Assembly: GCA_038321755.1 (NCBI GenBank)
Contig: JBBQFJ010000146.1
Location: 1-7,840, forward strand
From: JALHSW01 sp038321755
GTDB lineage: Bacteria > Actinomycetota > Acidimicrobiia > IMCC26256 > PALSA-555
Direction: 5' to 3'
DNA: 7,840 bases
Under the pieces are notes generated by a model. It was given only the letters and a program-made list of their open reading frames with translations, had not been told where the DNA came from and did no database searches. The position numbers and the translations under genes are program-made. Numbering within the stretch: the stretch's first letter is position 1; each line of letters starts with the position of its first letter. Shown here piece by piece: positions 1-6,537 of this stretch.

Positions 1-56
1 ACGCCTGACCAGGGTCGCTTCCGAGGGAGGGGCTGCCGGTCGGTCGACGGCGTTTG

Positions 57-86
57 TTGACGTAGGCGTCAGGTTCCGGCCATGCT
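57..86 (+). promoter_or_regulatory. Possible promoter of the dehydrogenase operon
   Basis: TTGACG at 57-62 resembles a -35 box and is followed 18 bases later by CATGCT at 81-86, a poor -10. Transcription would then begin near 93, giving a leader of about 22 bases that contains the ribosome site. An alternative -10 is the TAG of GACGTAG at 63-65, part of a heptamer that recurs before two other genes here. GACG-TAGG-CGTC at 59-70 is also a short inverted repeat that could be an operator half-site pair. All of this is tentative. Confidence 0.3.
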
Positions 87-98
87 GCCGCGCATGAC

Positions 99-105
99 GG
101 GAGAG
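99..105 (+). promoter_or_regulatory. Ribosome binding site deciding the dehydrogenase start
   Basis: GGGAGAG lies 9 bases before the ATG at 115 and 12 before the ATG at 118. It lies downstream of the in-frame ATGs at 82 and 94, so it argues against those longer starts. Confidence 0.6.
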
Positions 106-114
106 CTACCAACG

Positions 115-1149
115 ATGATGCGGGCGGCGGTCTATCGGACTCCGGGCGAGCTGTCGGTCGAGGATCGACCGGTGCCCCGGGTCGGCGACCACGACGTCCT
201 CCTCGAGGTGAGTCACTGCGGCATCTGCGGCAGCGACATCCATTTCGTGCTCGAGGGCTGGGGTCGCCCGGAGACGGTCGAGGGCCACGAGTACAGCGGC
301 CGAGTCGTCGCCGTGGGCGATCTGGTCACCACCTGGAAGGTCGGCGACGAGGTGATCGGTGGTCCGACGCCTCGCTGCGGTGAGTGCGAGCACTGTCGCG
401 ACGGACGACCGTCGCTCTGCACGGGTCGCAGCACGCCGGGCATGAGCGCCCACGCCGACGGCGCGTTCGCCGAGTACACGTTGGTCGACGATCGTTCGCT
501 GCTCCGGCTCCCGGACGGCATCGAGCTCCGACACGCCGCCCTCGCCGAGCCGCTCGCCGTGGCGCTGCACGGCCTCACGCGCGGCGGGGTGCGCGCCGGG
601 CAACGTCTGCTCATCACGGGCGCCGGCCCGATCGGAACGCTGAGCATCGCAGCCGCGCGCGCCCGCGGCGTCACCGACATCGTCGTGAGCGAGCCACACC
701 CGGTACGCCGCGCACTCGCGCAGCGACTCGGCGCGACGGCCGTCGATCCGGAGACACTGCACGCCCCGCGGACACCGGGCGACGTCCTCGACGAGCCCTT
801 CGACGTCGCACTCGAGTGCTCCGGGCACAACGCAGCCATGGAGATCGCGCTCACACAGCTGAAGCGTGGCGGCACCCTGGTGCTCGTCGGCGCGGGCATC
901 AAGTCGCCGCGCTTCGACGCCAACCGCATCCTGCTCAACGAGCTCGTCGTCACCGGCGCGTTCGTCTACGACGCCGACGGCTTCGACCAGGCGCTGGAGC
1001 TGCTGGCTCGTCCCGACTTCCCGAGCGAGGACCTCATCGAGTCCGAGGACGTGCCCCTCGACGGGCTGCTCGGCGCGATCCAGGGGCTCGCGGGCGGCGA
1101 GCTCGCCGCCAAGGTGATGATCGTCCCGCGCGGAGGAGCGTCCACATGA
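115..1149 (+). CDS. Zinc-dependent medium-chain alcohol dehydrogenase
   Basis: Predicted cytosolic NAD(P)-dependent oxidoreductase of the medium-chain dehydrogenase family (sorbitol/threonine dehydrogenase-like), interconverting an alcohol and its ketone or aldehyde; the substrate is not evident. With the start at 115 the protein has 344 residues, normal for the family. The catalytic-zinc region CGICGSD lies near residues 35-41 and GHE near 57-59. Four structural-zinc cysteines (CGECEHC and a fourth eight residues on) fall near 88-102. The Rossmann glycine motif GAGPIG is near 169-174. ATGs at 82 and 94 are in frame, but a GGGAGAG ribosome site at 99-105 fits the ATG at 115 (or 118, giving MRAAVY, a typical family N-terminus). 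Its TGA overlaps the next start as ATGA, so it heads a coupled operon with a VOC protein and an LLM oxidoreductase. The family is certain; the cofactor and substrate are inference. Confidence 0.93.
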   Translation: MMRAAVYRTPGELSVEDRPVPRVGDHDVLLEVSHCGICGSDIHFVLEGWGRPETVEGHEYSGRVVAVGDLVTTWKVGDEVIGGPTPRCGECEHCRDGRPSLCTGRSTPGMSAHADGAFAEYTLVDDRSLLRLPDGIELRHAALAEPLAVALHGLTRGGVRAGQRLLITGAGPIGTLSIAAARARGVTDIVVSEPHPVRRALAQRLGATAVDPETLHAPRTPGDVLDEPFDVALECSGHNAAMEIALTQLKRGGTLVLVGAGIKSPRFDANRILLNELVVTGAFVYDADGFDQALELLARPDFPSEDLIESEDVPLDGLLGAIQGLAGGELAAKVMIVPRGGAST

Positions 1150-1616
1150 GTCCGAGCACGTCTCCTCCCGGGACCCGAGCGCCCCGCTTCAACCACGTGG
1201 CGATGAGCTTGCCCGCCGACCTCCTCGACGAAGAGCACCGCACGGAGATCGTGCGGTTCTACGACGAGGTCTTCGGGTGGAAAGAGCTCGACGTCATGAC
1301 CGAGGACCGACGACGCCTCGTGCTGGGCTGCCACACGGTCGAGCAGTTCGTGTTCCTGATCGCCGACGACGAACCGATGACCTGTGCGCGCCTCGACCAC
1401 TACGGGATGTCGGTCGAGACCGAGGCCGAGCTCGACGCGGTGCTCGCGCGAGCGAAGGCCTTCCGTGAGCACGACGACCGCGTCGACATCGTCGACAAGC
1501 AGCTCGACGACCACGGCATGCTCGCCATCACCTCGATCTACATCGGGTACCTGCTACCGATGATGGTCGAGATCCAGTGGTGGGACTTCAAGGAAGAGGT
1601 ACGAAGCGCTCCATGA
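1146..1616 (+). CDS. VOC superfamily protein (glyoxalase/extradiol dioxygenase-like)
   Basis: A 156-residue single-module vicinal oxygen chelate protein. Family members bind a divalent metal and act as isomerases, lyases, dioxygenases or binding proteins; which one this is cannot be told. It opens with RFNHVAMS near residues 14-21 (candidate ligand His17), then RFYDEVFGW near 37-45, a typical first VOC helix. DHYGMSVE follows near 84-91 (His85) and MVEIQWWDF near 140-148 (Glu142). These would complete a two-His, one-Glu metal triad like that of extradiol dioxygenases. GGAGGAG at 1132-1138 is a strong ribosome site 7 bases before the ATG. The start overlaps the dehydrogenase stop as ATGA at 1146-1149, and the stop overlaps the next start the same way, so expression is translationally coupled. 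Many Asp and Glu residues and no signal peptide suggest a soluble cytosolic protein. Confidence 0.85.
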   Translation: MSPSTSPPGTRAPRFNHVAMSLPADLLDEEHRTEIVRFYDEVFGWKELDVMTEDRRRLVLGCHTVEQFVFLIADDEPMTCARLDHYGMSVETEAELDAVLARAKAFREHDDRVDIVDKQLDDHGMLAITSIYIGYLLPMMVEIQWWDFKEEVRSAP

Positions 1617-2593
1617 CCGGTACCGGGTTGCGATGGGGTGCGTTCGCACCACAGGGCTGGAAGCTCGAGTACACGGGATGGTCGGCGCCGGACGCCTGGG
1701 CGCGCACGGTCGAGCTCGCGCAGCTCGCGGAGCAGCTCGGGTACGACCACCTGTGGGTCTATGACCACGTCGAGACGGTGCCGCGTCGTGAGCCCACCCA
1801 CATGTTCGAGGCGTTCACGATGCTCGCCGCGCTCTCCCAGCGCACCGAGAAGATCCGACTCGGGCAGATGGTCACGTGTGCCTCGTACCGCAATGCCGGC
1901 TTGCTCGCGAAGGAGGCCGCGACCCTCGACGTGATGTCGCAGGGCCGGTTGATCCTCGGCATGGGTGCGGGATGGTACGAGGAGGAGTACCAGGCGTACG
2001 GGTTCGAGTTCCTCCCGGCGGGGGACCGGCTGCGCATCTTGGAGGAGACCGTCGAGGTCATCCGGCGCATGTGGACCGAGGAGACCGTCACCTTCGACGG
2101 TCGGTACCTGAAGTTCGATGGCGCGTACTGCGATCCCAAGCCCATCCAGCAGCTCCCCGAGATCTGGATCGGCGGTGGCGGCGAGCAGGTGACCCTCGCG
2201 ATCGCGGCGCGCCGAGCCGACACGACCAACTGGCAGGTGGGCCTCGACGAGTTCGTGCACAAGTCCGAGGTGCTGCGTGGCCATTGCGAGCGCATCGGCC
2301 GGGACTTCGACGACATCACCCGGACGCACGCCCCGGATTGCCGCCTGTTCGACTCCGAGGCCGACCTCCAGCGCTGGCTCGATGAGCCGGACGGCGGGAA
2401 CCTCTGGGGCGGCGGCGATCCGGATGAGTACACGCGCGACAACTTCGTCGGTACGGTGGAGCAGGTTGCCGCCAAGGTGCAGGGCTTCGTCGATGCCGGG
2501 TGTCGTGAGTTCGTCCTGTGGTTCCGCGACTACCCCTCGTCCGACAGCCTCGAACGCTTCGCACGCGAGGTCACTCCGCTCGTCACCGTCTGA
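1613..2593 (+). CDS. LLM class flavin/F420-dependent oxidoreductase
   Basis: A 326-residue luciferase-like TIM-barrel oxidoreductase. In actinobacteria such proteins mostly use reduced F420, less often FMN, for hydride transfer or monooxygenation. Diagnostic segments are GYDHLWVYDHVE near 43-54, RLILGMGAGWYEEEY near 112-126, then the usual G-F-x-F-x-P and R-x-x-x-L-E-E-T run near 130-146. MWTEETVTFDGRY lies near 153-165, PKPIQ near 175-179 and IWIGGGGEQVTLAIAA near 184-199. The pattern recalls the Rv1855c-like F420 group; that subgroup is inference. The ATG at 1613 overlaps the VOC stop as ATGA, and AGGAAGAGG at 1591-1599 is a somewhat distant ribosome site. A longer start at 1577 would lie inside the VOC gene and adds residues atypical of the family. 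As third gene of the coupled operon it probably acts on the same compound class as the dehydrogenase. Confidence 0.9.
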   Translation: MTGTGLRWGAFAPQGWKLEYTGWSAPDAWARTVELAQLAEQLGYDHLWVYDHVETVPRREPTHMFEAFTMLAALSQRTEKIRLGQMVTCASYRNAGLLAKEAATLDVMSQGRLILGMGAGWYEEEYQAYGFEFLPAGDRLRILEETVEVIRRMWTEETVTFDGRYLKFDGAYCDPKPIQQLPEIWIGGGGEQVTLAIAARRADTTNWQVGLDEFVHKSEVLRGHCERIGRDFDDITRTHAPDCRLFDSEADLQRWLDEPDGGNLWGGGDPDEYTRDNFVGTVEQVAAKVQGFVDAGCREFVLWFRDYPSSDSLERFAREVTPLVTV

Positions 2594-2626
2594 CCCGGGT
2601 TCGACGCAGCAGGAACCGGTTCCAGC

Positions 2627-3769
2627 ATGAGCACAGCTCGGTCGGTCGCTCGCCGGGTCACGGACAGTGCGTTCGTTCGCCGCGACCTGCGCGCCGCAAT
2701 CGTGCCGTGGGCCGTCGCGCGCGTGTTGGTCGTCGCCGCGCTGGAGATGGCGCGGTACCTCGTCGATCAGCTGCACCTCACGGGCATCGAACAGTCATCC
2801 CAGGGCCTCTTCGCCTGGGACGGCGCCTTCTACCGGGCGATCGCCGAGCACGGCTACGACTCGGTCCCTCGTGCGGGCCTGCGGTTCTTCCCCGCCTACC
2901 CGATCGTCGGACGGTTGCTCGGCACGGTCTTCCTCGGGCACACGGCGTTCGGGCTGCTGGTGGTCACCAGCCTCGCCGCGCTCGCCGGCGGAGCGCTGCT
3001 GCACTGCTTGGTCCTGCGCGAGACGGGTGACACCGGGCTCGCGCGGCGCGCGGCTTGGTACGTCGCGGTCATCCCCGCAGGCTTGGTGTTCGTGCTGGGC
3101 TACGCGGAAGCGCTCCTGCTCGTGTGTGGCGTGGGAATGTTCCTCGCCCTCCGTTCGCGACGCTGGTGGGTCGCGGTTCCGCTCGGACTCGTCGCCGGGC
3201 TCACCCGACCGGTTGGTCTGCTCCTCGTCCCCCCGGCCCTGATCGAGGTCCTTCGTGTACGTCGTGGCGTCGCCGCGCGCGAGTGGTGGGGCCGGCTTGG
3301 CGCGGTGGCCTCGCCGGTCGTCGGGATGGGCATCTACCTGGCGTGGGTCGGTGCTCGTTACGACGATCCGATGCTGCCGTTCAGCGTGCAGGACAACCCG
3401 CGGTTGCGTGGCGGCACCGTCGACCCGGTCACGCACGTCGTCGACGCGGTCGCCCACGCGATCGACGGCGACCGGTTCGGGGCCGGGCTCCACCTGCTCT
3501 GGATCGCGGTCGTCGTGGCGCTGCTCGTCGTCGTGGCGCGAAGGCTGCCCGCTTCGTATGCGGCCTACGCCGGCGCGGCACTGCTCCTCGCGCTCACCGC
3601 CCGAAACGTGGGCTCGTTCGAGCGCTACGCGTTCACGACCTTCCCGCTGGTCATCGGCATCGCGCTGGTGACCCGAAGGCGTGAGGTGGACCGGGTGGTG
3701 AGCTCGCTGGCTGCCGCAGGGCTCGCCGCGTACTGCGTGCTCGCGTTCCTCGGCGAGTACGTCCCGTAG
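2627..3769 (+). CDS. PIG-V-like GT-C mannosyltransferase, integral membrane
   Basis: A 380-residue polytopic membrane protein, about eight hydrophobic segments by eye (roughly 22-45, 98-125, 143-175, 182-205, 225-242, 288-305, 310-325, 336-350, 360-378). It matches the pattern of bacterial relatives of the PIG-V family, which transfer mannose from a polyprenyl-phosphate donor on the outer face of the membrane. Seen directly are the loop motif FAWDGAFYRAIAEHGYD near 62-78, with the Asp65 expected for GT-C enzymes, FFPAYPIVGRLLG near 87-99, GYAEALLL near 158-165, and AGLTRPVGLLL near 190-200. FERYAFTTFPL lies near 331-341. AGGAA at 2611-2615 precedes the ATG by 11 bases. It lies 33 bases after the LLM gene in the same direction, so co-transcription is possible, but its role in envelope glycan or glycolipid synthesis looks unrelated to the upstream trio. 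Acceptor and sugar are unknown. Confidence 0.8.
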   Translation: MSTARSVARRVTDSAFVRRDLRAAIVPWAVARVLVVAALEMARYLVDQLHLTGIEQSSQGLFAWDGAFYRAIAEHGYDSVPRAGLRFFPAYPIVGRLLGTVFLGHTAFGLLVVTSLAALAGGALLHCLVLRETGDTGLARRAAWYVAVIPAGLVFVLGYAEALLLVCGVGMFLALRSRRWWVAVPLGLVAGLTRPVGLLLVPPALIEVLRVRRGVAAREWWGRLGAVASPVVGMGIYLAWVGARYDDPMLPFSVQDNPRLRGGTVDPVTHVVDAVAHAIDGDRFGAGLHLLWIAVVVALLVVVARRLPASYAAYAGAALLLALTARNVGSFERYAFTTFPLVIGIALVTRRREVDRVVSSLAAAGLAAYCVLAFLGEYVP

Positions 3770-3832
3770 CCACCTGTCCTCGCGATTGTCGCGTGCGGTC
3801 CTGTCTCTGACGCGGGGCGTGGAACGGCGACG

Positions 3833-3838
3833 TAGCCT
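3833..3838 (+). promoter_or_regulatory. -10 element of a leaderless promoter for the O-methyltransferase
   Basis: TAGCCT fits the actinobacterial TANNNT -10 pattern. Counting its last T as -7 puts +1 exactly on the A of the ATG at 3845, so the mRNA would be leaderless; no purine-rich ribosome site precedes this ATG. It is embedded in GAACGGCGACGTAG at 3822-3835, repeated exactly at 7226-7239. No good -35 is seen; CTGACG at 3807-3812 is a weak candidate at 20 bases. Confidence 0.5.
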
Positions 3839-3844
3839 CGTCGC

Positions 3845-4510
3845 ATGGCCGACGCACCGAAGTCCTTCTTCCTGACGCCCGAGATGCAGGACTACCTGCT
3901 GGCGCACACGTCACCCGTCGACGAGGTGCAGCAGTGGTTGATCGACGAGACCCAAGAGCAGGCTTCCGACTTCTCGATGATGCAGATCTCCCCCGAGCAG
4001 GGGGCGTTCATGTCGCTGTTCACCCGTCTCCTCGGTGTGCAGCGCGCCGTCGAGGTGGGCACGTTCACCGGCTACTCGGCGCTCTGCATCGCTCGTGGCC
4101 TCGTCGACGGCGGCACCTTGCTCTGTTGCGATGTGAGCGAGGAGTGGACGGCAATCGGACTCGAAGCCTGGAAACGCGCCGGCGTGGACGATCGCATCGA
4201 GCTGCAGATCGCTCCGGCGATCGAGACCTTGCGAGCGCTCCCGAACGACGAGCCGATCGACCTCGCGTTCATCGACGCCGACAAGCCGAGCTACGCGGGC
4301 TACTACGAGGAGCTGCTCGAGCGGCTGCGTCCGAACGGCGTGATCTTCGTCGACAACACGCTGTGGAGCGGTTCGGTGGTCGACGGGACCAAGACCGACG
4401 ACAACGTGCAGGCGATCCGTGCGTTCAACGACATGGTCGCGGCGGACGCACGGGTCGAGTCGACGATCCTCACCCTCGGCGACGGCCTCACCCTCATCCG
4501 AAAGCGCTAA
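3845..4510 (+). CDS. Class I SAM-dependent, cation-dependent O-methyltransferase
   Basis: A 221-residue methyltransferase of the COMT/caffeoyl-CoA O-methyltransferase group (PF01596 type), normal in length. These soluble enzymes move a methyl group from S-adenosylmethionine to one hydroxyl of a catechol-like substrate using Mg2+ or another divalent ion. The N-terminus has the typical FFLTPEMQDYLLAHTSP at 8-24. SAM motif I is VEVGTFTGYSAL at 69-80. CCDVSEEW at 94-101 contains the acidic residue that would bind the ribose. FIDADK at 142-147 and VDNTLWSG at 169-176 supply the metal ligands Asp144, Asp170 and Asn171. The C-terminal LGDGLTLIRK is the usual last strand. The ATG at 3845 has no ribosome site but sits at the expected +1 of a -10 box, suggesting leaderless translation. 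Its TAA overlaps the stop of the convergent gene by four bases. The natural substrate is unknown. Confidence 0.93.
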   Translation: MADAPKSFFLTPEMQDYLLAHTSPVDEVQQWLIDETQEQASDFSMMQISPEQGAFMSLFTRLLGVQRAVEVGTFTGYSALCIARGLVDGGTLLCCDVSEEWTAIGLEAWKRAGVDDRIELQIAPAIETLRALPNDEPIDLAFIDADKPSYAGYYEELLERLRPNGVIFVDNTLWSGSVVDGTKTDDNVQAIRAFNDMVAADARVESTILTLGDGLTLIRKR

Positions 4511-5178
4511 GGCGAGAGGCTGATGCGTCCGGGGGTCGGGACTCGGCCCTGGATGCCCGTGGCGAAGCGGTCGCTCGATGTGAGGCGCTCGGCGAGGTTC
4601 GTGACGAGCAGCTGGCCTTCGAGCTCGTCGACCTGCCAGCGCGTCGGGTCGTAGCGCAGCTCGGGCTCGCCCGGCAGTGAGACCGCGTTGAGCGGCCCGA
4701 GGCGGAGCCACTGCCCGGCGATCACCCCGGCATCGCCGAGTCGGGCCTGCGCGGTCGCCCCGGACGCGACGACCGTGCGCACCGAGGCGAACACCTCGGC
4801 CGGGTCGCGATCGAGGTCCTCGAACCCGTCGAGCACTGCATCGTCGACGCCGATCACGACGCTCGGCTGGAGCTGACGGACCAACGATGCAGTGCGGAAC
4901 GCGTCGAACCGGCTGGCGTCGGCCGAGGAGTAGAGCGCGCCCACCAGTCCCGCGGCGCGCTCGAACGGCGCAACGTGGATCGCCTGCGACAGGTACGAGA
5001 CGATCAGGACCAGCTCGTCTTCGCGCAGCCCGAGGTCGCGCAGGAACTGGGCTGCGATCTCGGTCTCGTCGTCGATGTCGGCTTCGCTGACCTCCCACGG
5101 GACGACCTCGTCGCTGACGAGCACCCGGCCGACGCCCCACACCCGCGGCGGATCCTCGTACGCGGCAGCGAACGTCAC
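4507..5178 (-). CDS. Unrecognised protein, probably a degenerate PaaK-like half-ligase
   Basis: This 223-residue protein matches no enzyme family outright. Compared by eye with its upstream neighbour, it follows that ligase's central region. FLRDLGLREDELVLIVSYLS near 45-64 parallels the ligase's WELGARPGDYFLHCLF. H68, the P71-E73 stretch and G80-A81 recur at similar spacing, and RQLQPSVVIGV near 101-111 parallels RDLRPTGWYTL. VFASVRTVVASG near 129-140 parallels AFSSYRGVVFAG. EGQLLVTNLAER near 187-198 parallels RGELVSTTLIDK. The SGTTG ATP loop, the Y-R-x-x-D motif and the whole C-terminal lysine domain are absent, so adenylation activity is unlikely. It may be a partner or regulatory subunit, or a decaying duplicate. 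It starts at a GTG in the ligase's own reading frame, 12 codons after the ligase TGA, behind a weak GAGG site. The homology is my inference; a wholly unrelated protein remains possible. Confidence 0.72.
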   Translation of the reverse strand: MTFAAAYEDPPRVWGVGRVLVSDEVVPWEVSEADIDDETEIAAQFLRDLGLREDELVLIVSYLSQAIHVAPFERAAGLVGALYSSADASRFDAFRTASLVRQLQPSVVIGVDDAVLDGFEDLDRDPAEVFASVRTVVASGATAQARLGDAGVIAGQWLRLGPLNAVSLPGEPELRYDPTRWQVDELEGQLLVTNLAERLTSSDRFATGIQGRVPTPGRISLSP

Positions 5179-5187
5179 GTTCCTGGC

Positions 5188-5208
5188 CTCATGTCCGCAC
5201 TCATGTCC
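5188..5208 (-). repeat. 12-bp tandem repeat in the ligase/half-ligase junction
   Basis: On the minus strand GGACATGAG occurs twice with a period of 12 bases (plus-strand CTCATGTCC at 5188-5196 and 5200-5208). Flanking copies of AGGAACG lie just outside, one by the ligase stop and one at the next GTG start. The first ATG opens a nine-codon mini-ORF (5175-5204) whose TGA overlaps the GTG start as GTGA. Confidence 0.6.
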
Positions 5209-5214
5209 CGTTCC

Positions 5215-6537
5215 TCACGTCTTGGTCACGCGGGGGATCTTGTGCGGCGGCCCCTGGCGCAGCAGCACCTCGCGCTCGACGAGGTCGACGTCCGGGCGGA
5301 TGCCCACCGACTCCTCGACGGCATCTTCGATGCGTGCCCGCAGCGCGGGGAGACCGCCGGGCCCTTCCGTGGCGTAGCCCACCCTGAGCTGCAGTCGATC
5401 GACCTCACGGGCCGGGCGGATCAGCTGGAACAGCCCGTTGGTCTCGTCGATGCTCTCGACTGCCCCCCAGACGTCACCGGGAAGGACCGAGACCCCTTCG
5501 ACCAGGAGCTCGTCGCCTTTGCGACCGAGGGTGTGGACCCGGCCGTGCGTGCGCCCGCACCCGCACGGCGCGCGAGTGACGCGCACGAGGTCGTCGGACC
5601 GGTAGCGAACCAGGGGTGCGACCTTGTCGATCAACGTCGTCGAGACGAGCTCGCCGCGCTCGCCGTCACCCACGGCATCGGTTCCTTCGGGATCGAGGGA
5701 CTCGATGAACGCCGTGTCCTCCCACATGTGGCATCCGTCGTGCTCGCGGCACTCGGTTGCGGCGCCGACGTCACCGAGACTGGTCTGGATGAACAGCTCG
5801 AGCCCCCACTCCTCGACACGAGCCCGAGCGCGCGGCCCGATCGGCTCCCCGGCGAAGACGACGCCTCGGTACGAGGAGAACGCGTCCTGCAGGTCGACGC
5901 CCAGACGCGTCGCGGCCTCTTCGATCATCATGATCAGCGGCCCCGACAGCGTGTACCAGCCGGTCGGGCGGAGGTCGCGGCTGAAGCGGAGGAGCTCACC
6001 GATGTCCTGGGGCTGGTGATCGATGAACACTGGCGTCGCGCCGATGCCACGGATCGTGTCGTGGATGCTCGGGCCTCGGAACGTGAAGAGGCAGTGCAGG
6101 AAGTAGTCGCCGGGCCGTGCGCCGAGCTCCCAGAACTCGCGCACGAGCATGCTCGGACCGCGGCCGGCGAACGGTGCGGGCGTCGGGTCACCGGTCGTAC
6201 CCGACGTCGAGAAGATGGCCGAGAAGATCCCCTTCATGGTGGGATCCGCGGGATCGAGGCACAGCAGCCCGCCGTACGGATCGTCGTGGCGGTCGCGGTA
6301 GGAGCGGATCGCGTCCTTGTCGATGAACGGGACCTTCTCGTGGAAGTCTTCCATCGAGGAGATGTCAGCGGGCTTCACGCCGGCCGCGTCCCACGTCTCG
6401 CGGATGAGGCCGGAGCGCTCGTAGGCCCAGGGCAGCAGGTCACCGAGGAGCTTCTCGTCCCGTTGCGCGTCGATGTCGGCGCGCGACATCTGCTCGATCT
6501 CGGGGGAGAAGTAGCGACGACTCGGGTCGAGGCTCAT
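5215..6537 (-). CDS. Phenylacetate-CoA ligase (PaaK) family adenylate-forming enzyme
   Basis: A 440-residue ANL-superfamily protein of typical PaaK length. The family activates a carboxylic acid to an acyl-adenylate with ATP, then usually makes the CoA thioester; the acid here is unknown, and aryl acids are the precedent. Seen are the P-loop FSTSGTTGDPTP at 109-120, VVFAGEPIG at 226-234, and a PaaK-like CREHDGCHMWED at 263-274. The adenylate region RGELVSTTLIDK at 294-305 is followed by VRYRSDDLVRV at 310-320, where family members usually read Y-R-T-G-D. CGCGRTHGRV at 325-334 is a PaaK hallmark, GRKGDELLVEGVSVLP at 338-353 is the hinge, and Lys433 in HKIPRV is the likely catalytic lysine. The ATG at 6535-6537 overlaps the DUF2889 stop as ATGA, with GGAGAAG 8 bases upstream. 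The same frame stays open far upstream to 7473, but there it is antisense to or inside neighbours and lacks the family pattern. Confidence 0.9.
   Translation of the reverse strand: MSLDPSRRYFSPEIEQMSRADIDAQRDEKLLGDLLPWAYERSGLIRETWDAAGVKPADISSMEDFHEKVPFIDKDAIRSYRDRHDDPYGGLLCLDPADPTMKGIFSAIFSTSGTTGDPTPAPFAGRGPSMLVREFWELGARPGDYFLHCLFTFRGPSIHDTIRGIGATPVFIDHQPQDIGELLRFSRDLRPTGWYTLSGPLIMMIEEAATRLGVDLQDAFSSYRGVVFAGEPIGPRARARVEEWGLELFIQTSLGDVGAATECREHDGCHMWEDTAFIESLDPEGTDAVGDGERGELVSTTLIDKVAPLVRYRSDDLVRVTRAPCGCGRTHGRVHTLGRKGDELLVEGVSVLPGDVWGAVESIDETNGLFQLIRPAREVDRLQLRVGYATEGPGGLPALRARIEDAVEESVGIRPDVDLVEREVLLRQGPPHKIPRVTKT

Noticed and set aside
1..60. Possible end of an upstream plus-strand gene (stop at 58-60)
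   Set aside because: The short frame-1 translation is Arg/Gly-rich without any recognisable feature; no support for a real coding end.
384..1145. Long open stretch in a second plus-strand frame running into the VOC gene
   Set aside because: It is extremely Arg- and Ala-rich, the signature of a shifted frame in GC-rich DNA, and it overlaps the well-supported dehydrogenase; only the part from 1146 on resembles a protein family.
1538..2776. A 412-codon minus-strand open frame
   Set aside because: It is antisense to the luciferase-like oxidoreductase and crosses into two neighbouring genes; no recognisable motif.
3781..3793. CGCGA-TTG-TCGCG hairpin after the mannosyltransferase as a terminator
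   Set aside because: Only five base pairs and no T-run; such repeats are frequent by chance in DNA of this composition.
3821..3825. GGAAC as an ECF sigma factor -35 box
   Set aside because: Only seven bases separate it from the TAGCCT box and about 19 from the start codon, too short for the usual 16-17 base ECF spacing.
5175..5204. Nine-codon mini-ORF as a genuine regulatory leader peptide
   Set aside because: It has a plausible start and a GTGA overlap, but it is too short and lies in a tandem repeat; listed only as part of the junction observation.
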